The notes below the pieces were generated by a model, which was not told where the DNA came from, made no database searches, and was given only the letters and a program-made list of their open reading frames with translations. Position numbers and translations under genes: made by a program. Of a stretch of 64,000 nt of DNA, positions 17,606-25,708 are shown one piece after another; within the stretch, counting starts at the first letter, position 1, and each line of letters begins with the position of its first letter. The DNA comes from Hyphomonadaceae bacterium UBA7672. GTDB taxonomy: Bacteria > Pseudomonadota > Alphaproteobacteria > Caulobacterales > Hyphomonadaceae. The stretch lies in NCBI GenBank assembly GCA_002483135.1, contig DLHI01000004.1:28803-92802 (forward strand), in the 5' to 3' direction.

Positions 17606-18385
17606 ATGTTGCCAGCTATCTTCGTCTCGCATGGATCGCCAATGCTCGCCCTGGAAGACGCGCCCGCGCGCGATTTCCTGAAGGCGCTTCCGGGCCTTTT
17701 GCCCGAGCGACCCAAGGCCATCCTGGTCATCTCGGCGCACTGGGAAAGACTGCGCCCGACGCTGAGCGCGCCCGAGCGCAACGAGACGATCCATGATTTC
17801 GGCGGCTTCCCGCCTGCCCTGTACCAGCTGACCTATCCCGCCCCGCCTTCGGCCAGCCTTGCCCGGCGCGCGGCTGATTTGCTGGCGGCAGCAGGACTGC
17901 CAGCGGACATCGACACGAAGCGCGGCCTCGACCATGGCGCATGGGTTCCCCTGCTGGTTTCGTGGCCGGAGGCGGACATCCCCGTGATCCAGCTGTCGGT
18001 GCAGACGCGGCTGGGCCCGGAGCATCATGTTCGCCTTGGCGAGGCGCTGCGGCCGTTGCGCGAGGAAGGCGTACTGATCCTGGGGTCAGGCAGTTTTACG
18101 CATGACCTGTCGAGCTTTCGCAGCTCTGGCGGGCTCATTGATGCGCCCGAGCAGGACTGGGTACATGTCTTCGCGGAATGGATGGCGGCGGCCCTGAAGG
18201 AGGGGCGCATCGACGATCTGGTGCATTACCGCACCCGCGCGCCGGAAGCGGCCCACAACCACCCTACTGAGGAACACCTCCTGCCGCTTTACGTGGCGCT
18301 TGGCGCGGGGAATGGCGACATCACGCAACTGCACACAAGCACGACCTACGGCATCCTGCGGATGGATGCGTTCGCATTCGGGTGA
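17606..18385 (+). CDS. LigB/DODA-type extradiol dioxygenase
   Basis: 259-aa class III extradiol dioxygenase. The metal-binding set expected for DODA/YgiD is visible: His9 in VSHGSP, His45 in SAHWE, the catalytic-pocket GLDHGAWVPL, and GSGSFTHDLS. YgiD-type members open the ring of catechols such as DOPA with O2. It starts at ATG 17606 with the classical LPAIFVSHGSP N-terminus; the longer frame upstream is a shadow. It is divergent from the small lipoprotein. The natural substrate is unknown. Confidence 0.9.
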   Translation: MLPAIFVSHGSPMLALEDAPARDFLKALPGLLPERPKAILVISAHWERLRPTLSAPERNETIHDFGGFPPALYQLTYPAPPSASLARRAADLLAAAGLPADIDTKRGLDHGAWVPLLVSWPEADIPVIQLSVQTRLGPEHHVRLGEALRPLREEGVLILGSGSFTHDLSSFRSSGGLIDAPEQDWVHVFAEWMAAALKEGRIDDLVHYRTRAPEAAHNHPTEEHLLPLYVALGAGNGDITQLHTSTTYGILRMDAFAFG

Positions 18386-18491
18386 ACGCGTTCGGGTGAA
18401 CACTGTGGGGACGCCCTGTTTTTGCGTCCGAGTCTGCGCTAACTGGTGTGAAAATGGCCGAATGGCCAGGAAGGAAACCCCAGGCAGACCC

Positions 18492-19334
18492 ATGACCACA
18501 CTCGCATCCCCCAATCCGCTCCGCGTCATCCGCCGCGTCGCCGCCGCAACGCTCGCAGCCGGCATGGCGCTCTTCTCCGCCGCGTGCGCCAACATGAGCG
18601 AGATCGTGGCGCCGACGCCGCCGGCGATCGGCCTCTACGAGCTTCGCATCTACAACCCCGCGCCCGGCAAGGCCGAGGCGCTGGATGCGCGGTTCCGCGA
18701 TCACACGATTGGACTGTTCAAGAAGCACGGCATGACTCCGATCGGCTTCTGGCATGCCGTCACGCCGGCCGGGCAGCCCAAGGACGAGCGGCTGTTCTAC
18801 CTGATGGGCTACAAGGACCGCGCGGCGCGCGACGCATCCTGGTCAGCCTTCGCGCAGGATCCGGAATGGAAGCAGGTCTACGCCGACAGCCAGAAGAATG
18901 GCTCCCTGACGACACAGGGCGGTATCGAGAACATCTTCCTCAACACCACCGACTATTCGCCCGCACTCAACCAGACGCCTGCAGCGACGCCTCGCCATTG
19001 GGAGCTACGCACATATACGGCGAACCCGGGCAAGCTGGAGAACGTGCACAATCGCTTCCGCAATCACACGCTGGGCATCTTCTCGCGCCTGGGCATGACC
19101 AACTTCCTCTACTTCCGCCCCGTCGCCGACCAGCCGGCGCAGACGGACAAGATGGTCTACATCATGGCGTATCCCTCTGCGGCCGCACGCACGACAATGT
19201 GGACTGCGTTCTCGCAGGATCCGGAATGGGTGAAGGTCCGCACCGAAAGTGAAGCCGCCGGCCCGCTGCTCAAGTCGCCGGGCGGCGTCGTCTCCGTCCA
19301 GCTGACGCCGACGGACTATTCGCCGCTGAAATAG
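18492..19334 (+). CDS. exported protein with two NIPSNAP domains
   Basis: 280 aa. The N-terminus has two Arg and a hydrophobic stretch ending in LFSAACAN, a probable lipobox. Two NIPSNAP repeats follow: the first starts GLYELRIYNPAPGKAEALDA (about residue 45), the second HWELRTYTANPGKLENVHNR (about 167). Each ends in a DPEWK/VKV segment and a LNTTDYSP or LTPTDYSP tail. The dimeric ferredoxin-like fold is known; the function in bacteria is not. A strong terminator follows at 19358. Confidence 0.85.
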   Translation: MTTLASPNPLRVIRRVAAATLAAGMALFSAACANMSEIVAPTPPAIGLYELRIYNPAPGKAEALDARFRDHTIGLFKKHGMTPIGFWHAVTPAGQPKDERLFYLMGYKDRAARDASWSAFAQDPEWKQVYADSQKNGSLTTQGGIENIFLNTTDYSPALNQTPAATPRHWELRTYTANPGKLENVHNRFRNHTLGIFSRLGMTNFLYFRPVADQPAQTDKMVYIMAYPSAAARTTMWTAFSQDPEWVKVRTESEAAGPLLKSPGGVVSVQLTPTDYSPLK

Positions 19335-19357
19335 GCCGGCGCAATCCAGACTTCGAG

Positions 19358-19390
19358 ACGCCCCCGGCTCCAACCGGGGGCGTTTTCGTT
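19358..19390 (+). terminator. rho-independent terminator after the NIPSNAP gene
   Basis: ACGCCCCCGG-CTCCAA-CCGGGGGCGT gives a perfect 10-bp stem followed by TTTCGTTT. Confidence 0.9.
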
Positions 19391-19418
19391 TGCGCGCGCG
19401 CAAGGCCGCTAACGGCTG

Positions 19419-19496
19419 TTAGGAATGACCCCAATTCCTGACGACGTTAGGAATGGCGCTATTCCTAAGCTCATTAGGAATGGGGCTAATTCCTAA
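19419..19496. promoter_or_regulatory. three tandem palindromic operators upstream of pirin
   Basis: Three copies of TTAGGAAT-N6/7-ATTCCTAA occur at 19419-19440, 19447-19468 and 19474-19496. Copies two and three have perfect 8-bp arms and the first has one terminal mismatch. The centres are 27-28 bases apart. They lie between the NIPSNAP terminator and the pirin start, about 100-175 bases before ATG 19594. A dimeric repressor or activator binding cooperatively is the natural reading; no regulator gene is adjacent. Confidence 0.8.
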
Positions 19497-19593
19497 TGAG
19501 CGTTGAGCTTCAGAGAGCCGCCGCCAGCCTCTTGTATGTTGTTGCGTTTGCAACTATATGGACGCCAACGACGATCAACAGATGGAGTTCGCA

Positions 19594-20292
19594 ATGATCG
19601 AAGTCCGCCCTTTCAACACCCTTGGCGGCGCCAACCACGGTTGGCTCGACGCCCACCACCACTTCTCCTTCGCGGAATACTATGATCCCAAGCGCATGAG
19701 CTGGGGCCGCCTGCGCGTCTGGAACGATGACAAGATCGCGCCCAGGTCCGGCTTCCCGCCGCACCCCCACCGCGACATGGAAATAATCACCTACGTCCGC
19801 ACCGGCGCGATCACCCACGAGGACTCGATGGGCAACAAGGGACGCACTGCGGCCGGAGATGTGCAGGTCATGTCGGCCGGCACGGGCGTGCGTCATGCCG
19901 AATACAATCTCGAGGACGAAACCACGACGATCTTCCAGATCTGGATCGAACCCGACCGCCACGGCCAGGCGCCAAGCTGGGGGGCCCGTCAGTTCCCGAA
20001 ATCCGATCGTTCGGGGCAGTGGTCCGTACTCGCCTCGGGCAAGGGCGATGACGGCGCGCTGAAGATCCAGGCCGACGCCCGCGTCGCCGGCGTAACGCTG
20101 GATGCCGGACAGGAAATCGTCTGGGAAACCAGCCCGGATCGCCATGTCTATGCTGTGGCCGCTACGGGGGTCATCGAGGTGGAAGGACAAAAAGCCAATG
20201 CCCGCGATGGTGTTGCGGTGACCGGCACGTCTCGTGTCGTGTTCCGCGCGGTTGAAGGTCCGGCCGAAATCGTCCTGACCGACACGCTTTGA
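19594..20292 (+). CDS. pirin family protein
   Basis: 232-aa bicupin. The metal site of pirins is present: PHPHRDMEIITYV supplies two His, and GVRHAEYN supplies His and Glu. Bacterial relatives (YhaK/quercetinase-like) bind iron and may cleave flavonols or act as redox sensors. ATG 19594 (MIEVRPFNTLG) is preferred to 19558 because of the standard N-terminus and a GGAG site upstream. The three tandem palindromes at 19419-19496 almost certainly control it. Biochemical role not determinable. Confidence 0.9.
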   Translation: MIEVRPFNTLGGANHGWLDAHHHFSFAEYYDPKRMSWGRLRVWNDDKIAPRSGFPPHPHRDMEIITYVRTGAITHEDSMGNKGRTAAGDVQVMSAGTGVRHAEYNLEDETTTIFQIWIEPDRHGQAPSWGARQFPKSDRSGQWSVLASGKGDDGALKIQADARVAGVTLDAGQEIVWETSPDRHVYAVAATGVIEVEGQKANARDGVAVTGTSRVVFRAVEGPAEIVLTDTL

Positions 20293-20372
20293 GCGCGCGG
20301 TTAACCCGTCTTCATTCTCCTTCGGTCTGTATGTGGGCTATTGTCCCGCTATCAGGTCGAAGGGGAATACCC

Positions 20373-20624
20373 ATGAAGAAAGCCGCCACGCTGGTTCTCG
20401 CACTCGGCGCTACGCCCCTGCTGGGAGGCTGCCTCGTTACCGACGTCGCTGGCGCTGCAGTCGGCCTGACCGTTGGAGCGGTTGGCGCCGTGGGCGGGGC
20501 TGCGGTCGACCTGGTGACCACGGATGAAGATGAACAGCAGGGCCACGACATCGAGCGACTGAAACGGGAAAACGAAGAACTGCGCCGCCAACAGCAGGAA
20601 CAGGCGGCAAAAGCCCCGAAATAG
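20373..20624 (+). CDS. small lipoprotein with glycine-rich hydrophobic segment and coiled coil
   Basis: 83 aa. The lipobox is LLGGC at about residue 20. A Gly/Ala/Val-rich hydrophobic stretch (VAGAAVGLTVGAVGAVGGAA) follows, and the tail DIERLKRENEELRRQQQEQ is predicted coiled coil. This layout is common among small envelope lipoproteins of unknown role. ATG 20373 has an AGGGGAA ribosome site; the longer upstream frame is rejected. Confidence 0.7.
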   Translation: MKKAATLVLALGATPLLGGCLVTDVAGAAVGLTVGAVGAVGGAAVDLVTTDEDEQQGHDIERLKRENEELRRQQQEQAAKAPK

Positions 20625-20758
20625 ACCGACTATCGGCGCCTGGGGGGCTTTCCAAACCTCCCGTTCATCCCACCTTCATGTTAGGTTCGCTGAACTGGCT
20701 CTGTCGGCAACAGACCGGCTGATCCAACGAATTCGACATTTGAACAGGGACACCGATC

Positions 20759-21238
20759 ATGCGCATCGCCGCCCTCGCCGCCACAGCCCTTGCCAGCCTT
20801 CTGCTCGCCGCCCCCGCCCTGGCGGTCACGGTCGAGACGAAGATGTCCGCCGAATTCCAGGAAAAGCTGGAAGACGATATCGGCGTGCGTGAGGCTAGCG
20901 TTCTCTCTGACGCACTGACGCGAAAGATCACCAGCGTGTTCGCCGAGCGCGGCATCGCGGCCGAGAAGGTGGTTGTCACTATCGAGGACGCCCGCCCCAA
21001 CCGGCCGACGATGGAGCAGGTTTCCAACAAGCCGGGACTCGACTCGATGCGGTCGATCAGCATCGGCGGCGCGAAGCTCTCAGGCATTGCGTATGACGCG
21101 GCCGGCAACGAGATCGGCCGCTTCGATTATCGCTGGTACGAGACCGACCTTGGCAATGTGATCGCGGCCACCACCTGGACCGACGCACGCTCGACCTTCG
21201 ACAAATTCGCCCGCCGCTTTGCGGACAAGCTGTCGTAA
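20759..21238 (+). CDS. hypothetical periplasmic protein
   Basis: 159 aa with a signal peptide cleaved near AAPALA-V (about residue 20). The mature protein is mixed alpha/beta with no Cys. It has SMRSISIGGAKLSGIAYDAA, then GRFDYRWYETDL, and a C-terminal helix RSTFDKFARRFADKLS. This resembles small proteins with a lipocalin-like or OmpA-accessory strand pattern, but I do not recognise the family. A terminator follows at 21262. Confidence 0.65.
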   Translation: MRIAALAATALASLLLAAPALAVTVETKMSAEFQEKLEDDIGVREASVLSDALTRKITSVFAERGIAAEKVVVTIEDARPNRPTMEQVSNKPGLDSMRSISIGGAKLSGIAYDAAGNEIGRFDYRWYETDLGNVIAATTWTDARSTFDKFARRFADKLS

Positions 21239-21261
21239 GACGCCAGACCATCCTGACACGA

Positions 21262-21290
21262 AACGCCGCTCCGAAAGGGGCGGTGTTCTT
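21262..21290 (+). terminator. rho-independent terminator
   Basis: AACGCCGCTCC-GAAA-GGGGCGGTGTT forms an 11-bp stem with one G-T pair and a GAAA loop, followed by CTTGTTT, 23 bases after the stop at 21238. Confidence 0.8.
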
Positions 21291-21363
21291 GTTTGGCGAT
21301 TTCGTGAGCGGATTTGACGTCGGCACTGCCATCGGCGGATCCTAAACGACGTGGGGGGCAGGC

Positions 21364-21756
21364 ATGATTCGGAAACTCTTCGGCGCGTGGATCGGCCTAA
21401 GCCTCATGTGGTGGTACGGGGGCTGGGAGAAAGTAACCCGGCCGAACTTTGAAGCACCGCTATGGGGGCCGCCGGCTCCTTCAATCAAACTGACCGACGC
21501 TACCTTCTGCATGGACGGCTGCGTCCCTTGCGAGGACACGCCGGGATCGGGGGCTATCGCCTGCGAGTATCAGGAGGGTACCCTCGCCTACAAAAAGCAG
21601 GTTGACGCTTTTGGTTGGCGCATATGGTTTGAGTTGCGTTGGGCCAGCGGAGAGCTCCCGCTCTACTTCTTCTTCCCCTTCATCGCGCTCGTTTTCGGGG
21701 CCGCGATCTTTTGGACTCTGGGGCGATTCAAGGACAAGCCCTCAAGGCCTGAGTAA
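21364..21756 (+). CDS. hypothetical two-segment membrane protein
   Basis: 130 aa. A hydrophobic N-terminal segment (LFGAWIGLSLMWWYGGW) and a C-terminal one (LPLYFFFPFIALVFGAAIFW) flank a central domain. That domain has four Cys in FCMDGCVPCEDTPGSGAIAC, likely oxidised or metal-binding and outside the cytoplasm. No family recognised. It is convergent with queE. Confidence 0.6.
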   Translation: MIRKLFGAWIGLSLMWWYGGWEKVTRPNFEAPLWGPPAPSIKLTDATFCMDGCVPCEDTPGSGAIACEYQEGTLAYKKQVDAFGWRIWFELRWASGELPLYFFFPFIALVFGAAIFWTLGRFKDKPSRPE

Positions 21757-21799
21757 GCGCCACAAGAGAGATACTGCATTTGGCGCAGCGGATCACTCC

Positions 21800-22432
21800 C
21801 TACGGAATCCCCGTCACCTTGTGCGTCTGCAAGCTGAGCCGCCATTGCGGATGCGCGAGGCAGTAGGCGATGCACGCCGCCGTGTTTTCTTCTCGGTTGG
21901 GGCCGTCCATCGGTTGCAGGAAGAAGTTGCGAAAGTTGAGGCCCCCGAATTTTTCGGGCGGCGCGTCAGCCTGCGGATAAACCAGTTTCAGCTCACCGCC
22001 TGTTGTCTGTTTCAGCTCTGCGGTGGACTTGGGCGAGACACAGATCCAATCGAGTGATGCAGGAGCTTCGATGGTGCCGTTGGTTTCCACGGCGACTTCG
22101 AAGCCTTTCGCATGCAGCGCTGCGATCAGCGCTTCGTCGAGCTGCAACAGCGGTTCGCCGCCGGTGCAGACGACGTAAGGCTTGCCGCTTGTGCCTTGCC
22201 AGCGTGCGGCGACATGCGCGGCGACGGCCTCGGCAGTTGCGAACTTGCCGCCGCCCTCGCCATCGACGCCGATGAAATCCGTGTCACAGAACTTGCAGAC
22301 GGCGCTGGCGCGATCACGCTCAAGCCCGCTCCAGAGATTGCAGCCAGCAAAGCGGAGGAAGACAGCGGCGCGGCCCGTGTGCGCGCCCTCGCCCTGCAGC
22401 GTGTAGAAGCATTCCTTGACTGAGTACGTCAT
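21800..22432 (-). CDS. queE: 7-carboxy-7-deazaguanine synthase
   Basis: 210-aa radical SAM enzyme that makes 7-carboxy-7-deazaguanine from 6-carboxytetrahydropterin. Its cluster motif is the unusual expanded CX14CX2C (FAGCN ... AVCKFCDTDF) found in many QueE proteins. The Gly-rich CTGGEPLLQ motif binds SAM. ATG 22432 overlaps the queC stop in ATGA, so it is coupled to queC. The queD and queF genes are not in the window. The product feeds preQ0 and then queuosine in tRNA. Confidence 0.93.
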   Translation of the reverse strand: MTYSVKECFYTLQGEGAHTGRAAVFLRFAGCNLWSGLERDRASAVCKFCDTDFIGVDGEGGGKFATAEAVAAHVAARWQGTSGKPYVVCTGGEPLLQLDEALIAALHAKGFEVAVETNGTIEAPASLDWICVSPKSTAELKQTTGGELKLVYPQADAPPEKFGGLNFRNFFLQPMDGPNREENTAACIAYCLAHPQWRLSLQTHKVTGIP

Positions 22433-23148
22433 AGCGCTTGCCGCCACTTCGCCCAGCCCTTCGCGCGCAGGTCACACGCCGGGCATGTGCCGCAGCCATA
22501 GCCCCACGCATGCCGCTGCGAGCGGTCGCCGAGATAGCAGGTGTGAGTTTCCTCCACGATGAGATCGACCAGCTTCGCTCCGCCGAGTTCATCGGCCAGC
22601 GTCCACGTCTGCGCCTTGTCGAGATACATCAGCGGCGTCTCGATCGGCGTTGCGCGGTCCATGCCAAGCGTCAGCGCGTTCTGCAGCGCGTCCATCGTCG
22701 CGCGCCGGCAATCGGGATAGCCGGAGAAATCTGTCTCGCACATGCCGCCGACCAGTGCATGCAGGCCGCGCCGATACGCGATGGCGCCGGCGAAGGTGAG
22801 GAAGACGAGGTTGCGCCCGGGAACGAATGTGCTGGGCAGTCCGCTGTCCGCAAAGCCGATCTCCTGCTCGCGCGTCAACGCCGTGTCGCTGACTTCGCCG
22901 AGCACGCCAAGGTCGAGCATGTGATCTTCGCCCAGCTTCGCCGCCCAGGCCGGGAAAGCCGCGCGAAGCTTTGTGAGGAGGACCTGCCGGCAATCGAGTT
23001 CTACGCGGTGGCGCTGGCGATAGTCGAAACCGACTGTCTCGACCCGCTGGAACCGGGACAACGCCCATGCAAGGCACACCGCCGAATCCTGGCCGCCGGA
23101 AAACAGCACGAGCGCGGAAGACTGATTTGCGAGGGCGCTGGTCGTCAT
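22429..23148 (-). CDS. queC: 7-cyano-7-deazaguanine synthase
   Basis: 239-aa ATP-dependent enzyme that turns 7-carboxy-7-deazaguanine into preQ0. The PP-loop SGGQDS is at residues 17-22 and the zinc-binding cysteines Cys204, Cys219, Cys222 and Cys225 (GYGCGTCPACDLRAKG) close the protein. It is first in a two-gene operon with queE and divergent from the DUF2141 gene. No preQ1 riboswitch was seen upstream. Confidence 0.94.
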   Translation of the reverse strand: MTTSALANQSSALVLFSGGQDSAVCLAWALSRFQRVETVGFDYRQRHRVELDCRQVLLTKLRAAFPAWAAKLGEDHMLDLGVLGEVSDTALTREQEIGFADSGLPSTFVPGRNLVFLTFAGAIAYRRGLHALVGGMCETDFSGYPDCRRATMDALQNALTLGMDRATPIETPLMYLDKAQTWTLADELGGAKLVDLIVEETHTCYLGDRSQRHAWGYGCGTCPACDLRAKGWAKWRQAL

Positions 23149-23210
23149 CCCGCCCCGATGGGCCCACGGCCCCGCGAGGTCAAGCGGAGGCGGGTCCGCT
23201 CAAAAGGTGA

Positions 23211-23242
23211 TTGACAGATAGTACTTTGCGCTACAAAGTACT
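23211..23242 (+). promoter_or_regulatory. -35-like box with overlapping perfect palindrome
   Basis: TTGACA at 23211-23216 is followed at once by AGTACTTTG-CGCTA-CAAAGTACT (23220-23242), whose 9-bp arms are perfect. The site is 27 bases before the DUF2141 ATG, where a bound repressor would block the promoter. The cluster's own winged-helix gene (24399) is the likely binder, by inference. Confidence 0.75.
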
Positions 23243-23268
23243 CTGCATGCAGCCAAGGAGACCCAATA

Positions 23269-23724
23269 ATGGCCCGCTGGACTTTCCTCCCCATGCTCGC
23301 CGCCGTCGCCCTTTCCGGGTTGCCGGCTGCGGCCCAGACGCTGACCGTCAACATCACCAATGTGAACTCGAGCGAAGGCCATGTCTTCGCGACCATCTGC
23401 GATGATCCCGCCGGTCCGTTTCCGGGTGTGTGCAATACCGGCGTAGCGATGACGAATGCCGTTGAAGGCACGACGACGGTGAAATTCCTGAACGTCAGCC
23501 CGGGCGCCTATGCCTTCCAGGCGTTCCATGACGCCAACGGCGACATGATGCCGAACATCCCGACCGAGGGGTTTGCCTTCGGCAATGACGCGCCCTTCCC
23601 TGTTTCCTTCGAGGCCGCTTCGCTGAAGGTGGATGGCAATACCACCGCCACCGCGAGGATGACCTATCTCGGCAATCGGGGCGCTGCGACAGATCCAGGG
23701 CCGGAGCGCAGCCAAACTCGATGA
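23269..23724 (+). CDS. DUF2141 exported protein
   Basis: 151 aa with a signal peptide ending AAAQ (about residue 23). The domain has the DUF2141 layout: LTVNITNVNSSEGHVFATIC at the start, then VSPGAYAFQAFHDANGDMMP, and FAFGNDAP at the end. The DxNxD-like turn in FHDANGD may bind a metal. It is the first gene of a cluster running to 24695 under the palindrome at 23220. Its role is unknown. Confidence 0.85.
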   Translation: MARWTFLPMLAAVALSGLPAAAQTLTVNITNVNSSEGHVFATICDDPAGPFPGVCNTGVAMTNAVEGTTTVKFLNVSPGAYAFQAFHDANGDMMPNIPTEGFAFGNDAPFPVSFEAASLKVDGNTTATARMTYLGNRGAATDPGPERSQTR

Positions 23725-23813
23725 TGGGTGGAACAAGCGAAGCCGTGCTTGCCGCAAGGTTCGATAGCTATCAGCTGACTGTTGTCTTCCTCGACAAAGC
23801 CCTCAAGGACTGA
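23721..23813 (+). CDS. possible 30-aa peptide gene coupled to the DUF2141 gene
   Basis: The ATG at 23721 overlaps the DUF2141 stop (ATGA), and the frame ends 5 bases before the next gene. The predicted peptide starts MMGGTSEAVLAARF and ends VVFLDKALKD. The tight fit on both sides suggests translational coupling. It could also be chance, or a relic of a longer gene. No homolog is known to me. Confidence 0.35.
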   Translation: MMGGTSEAVLAARFDSYQLTVVFLDKALKD

Positions 23814-23818
23814 TCGTC

Positions 23819-24397
23819 ATGAACGTCACCCGCGAAGAAGCCGCCAAGGCGCTGGACGACATCGATAAGGCCAGCGACCGGGTATTCCAGCTGCAAGGCT
23901 ATCACCACGGCGCGCCGCATTTCATCATCTGGGGGCTGGTCTGGCTGGCCGCGAACTCGGCGTCTTACTTCCTCACCGACGCCGCCAGGTTCGCCTGGCC
24001 GATTGCACTCGCCTTCGGATTCGTCGCCAGCACGGTTGTCGGCATCCTGCAGAGCCGCAAATGGCCGAAGGGAAAGACCGCGTCCGCCGCTGAGCGCCGC
24101 TTCGGATCCCGCATGGGCATGACGGCCGGTATCGTCATGCTGTTCATCGTGTGCATCACCCTGATTGCACAGCCGACGGACAGCCGCGAGATCAACGCGA
24201 TGATCTCAATCGTCTTCCCCTTCCTTTACATGGCGGGCGGCATCTGGGCGGGCTGGCGACTCTTCGCAATTGGGCTCGTTACGGCGGCCGCCATCATTTT
24301 CGGCTATTTCTGGCTGGCAGAACATTTCGAGCTCTGGATGGGCCTGTTCGGCGGCGGCTCGCTGATCGCCGGCGGCATCTGGCTGAGGACCGCGTGA
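23819..24397 (+). CDS. hypothetical multi-pass membrane protein
   Basis: 192 aa. A short N-terminal cytoplasmic helix (VTREEAAKALDDIDKASDRV) is followed by about five or six hydrophobic segments in the order of a small integral inner-membrane protein. It sits directly before the winged-helix regulator with one base between stop and start. It may therefore be the sensing or effector partner of that regulator. Family not identified. Confidence 0.7.
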   Translation: MNVTREEAAKALDDIDKASDRVFQLQGYHHGAPHFIIWGLVWLAANSASYFLTDAARFAWPIALAFGFVASTVVGILQSRKWPKGKTASAAERRFGSRMGMTAGIVMLFIVCITLIAQPTDSREINAMISIVFPFLYMAGGIWAGWRLFAIGLVTAAAIIFGYFWLAEHFELWMGLFGGGSLIAGGIWLRTA

Positions 24398-24398
24398 G

Positions 24399-24695
24399 AT
24401 GGATGGACCCGACGAGATCATCCACCAGTCTACGCGCCTGCGCATCGCGGCGACGTTGAATGCCCTGCCGAGCGGCGAGCTCATGGAGTTCGGCAAACTG
24501 AAATCCATACTCGGCGCCACGGACGGCAACATGGCGACCCACCTCGCAGCGCTCGAGAAGGCGGGATACATCGCCGTCGAGAAAGACTTCGTGGGCAAGA
24601 AACCGCGCACGCGCGTCAGCTTCACGCGTGTTGGACGCAGAGCCTTCGAGCGGCATGTGGCCTATCTCAAGGATCTGCTGGAAGGCGGCGGCTGA
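24399..24695 (+). CDS. winged-helix transcriptional regulator (HTH_34 type)
   Basis: 98 aa. The whole protein is one winged helix: IIHQSTRLRIAATLNALP (helix 1), then MEFGKLKSILGATDGNMATH (helix-turn-helix), AALEKAGYIAVEKDFVGKKP (wing) and the C-terminal dimer helix FERHVAYLKDLLEGG. This matches the short ArsR/MarR-like HTH_34 group. It is last in the DUF2141 cluster and probably binds the palindrome at 23220-23242 (inference). Confidence 0.85.
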   Translation: MDGPDEIIHQSTRLRIAATLNALPSGELMEFGKLKSILGATDGNMATHLAALEKAGYIAVEKDFVGKKPRTRVSFTRVGRRAFERHVAYLKDLLEGGG

Positions 24696-24785
24696 CTGCT
24701 TCCCTTGTGTGCGTGCGCCTATCCAGCGCAGTCTGCCTGCGGGCTCCCGTGATTCTTTCGCGGGTGGAAGGCAGGGAGGCGCGCC

Positions 24786-25244
24786 ATGGCGGCGTCAAAG
24801 ATAATTCTGGGATTCATCCTGGCGGGAACGATGGCCGCGTGCGGCGGCGGCGAGCAGCCGCCGGCGGCAGGCGATGCAACGGCGCCGGGCGGCGGGGCGC
24901 AGGCAGATCAGCCTCCGCCGGCTGCTGAAGCCGCCGCGCAGCCTGCAGCTACCGGTGCGGGCCCCCTCGACGGTGTGTGGCGGTGCAAGATGAATGGCGA
25001 CATTCCGCTCGGCACGCTGACATTCACCGGTGGGTCCTATGTCTTCCAGACCACGAACACTGCGTGGGAGCCCAATCCCAATTCGTCCGATGGTTCGGGA
25101 ATGGTGACGTTCAACGAGAACTTTATCCTCCCCGATACGGGCCCGCTGAAAGACAAGTTCGAAGTGACTGGCGCCTTCGGCGATGGCAGCTTCATCAACT
25201 TCAACACCAACCTTGGAATGATGTTTGGTTGCCGCCGGCCCTAG
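24786..25244 (+). CDS. hypothetical lipoprotein
   Basis: 152 aa with the lipobox LAGTMAACG at about residue 18. A Gly/Ala/Pro/Gln-rich linker of about 40 residues follows, and then a compact beta domain beginning LDGVWRCKMNGDIPLGTLTF. Cys66 (WRCK) and the Cys near the end (GCRRP) could pair. It has a strong GGGAGG ribosome site. It overlaps the convergent Hpt-like gene by a few bases at the stop. Confidence 0.65.
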   Translation: MAASKIILGFILAGTMAACGGGEQPPAAGDATAPGGGAQADQPPPAAEAAAQPAATGAGPLDGVWRCKMNGDIPLGTLTFTGGSYVFQTTNTAWEPNPNSSDGSGMVTFNENFILPDTGPLKDKFEVTGAFGDGSFINFNTNLGMMFGCRRP

Positions 25245-25708
25245 GTCTTCCCCGCGATGCTGGCGCATCCGAAGCGCACACGCAGTTCGTTCAGGCTCTC
25301 TAGCAGCACCGTTATCGCCGCCTCCGGAAGATCAGGACGCCGCAACAGGCGCATCGCGTCGATATGCGCCTCGACCGGAGCCCAATCGTAGTGATTGCGC
25401 GTGATCAGCCCGTCTACCACATCGCACAGATTGAGCGCGGCCAGATCAATGTGCGGGAAGCCCGCGACGTGGCCAAGGCCGATGATACGCCGCGAGACGT
25501 GATAGACCTTCCTCAGCCGCGCCTGCTGATCCTGAGCTTCTGCAGGCGCGGCGACGAGCAGTGCGAGCAGTTCGTCCAGCTGCGCCAGGCACTGGTTGCG
25601 AATGGCAGCGAGGCCGGTCTCGGCCCGGCCAAGAGCGGCCTGCGCCATCAAGGGCTCAGCGGCTTTCAACGCAGCGGAGAGCGTGTTCTTTGGGTAGTAG
25701 ATCTTCAT
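25241..25708 (-). CDS. Hpt-like helical protein lacking the phospho-histidine
   Basis: 155 aa, all helical. The segment VYHVSRRIIGLGHVAGFPHI aligns by eye with the 'aHdlkGqg..fGyp' helix of alphaproteobacterial Hpt proteins. However, the phospho-accepting His is replaced by Arg (SRRIIG where AHDIKG is expected). The next helix, LAALNLCDVVDGL, also fits. Its ATG overlaps the stop of the response regulator upstream, so the two are made together. It may bind the regulator without phosphotransfer. The call is from pattern, not search. Confidence 0.5.
   Translation of the reverse strand: MKIYYPKNTLSAALKAAEPLMAQAALGRAETGLAAIRNQCLAQLDELLALLVAAPAEAQDQQARLRKVYHVSRRIIGLGHVAGFPHIDLAALNLCDVVDGLITRNHYDWAPVEAHIDAMRLLRRPDLPEAAITVLLESLNELRVRFGCASIAGKT

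Noticed and set aside
23149..23268. preQ1/preQ0 riboswitch upstream of queC
   Set aside because: No pseudoknot-like aptamer pattern seen on the minus strand; the inverted repeat there belongs to the divergent DUF2141 promoter.
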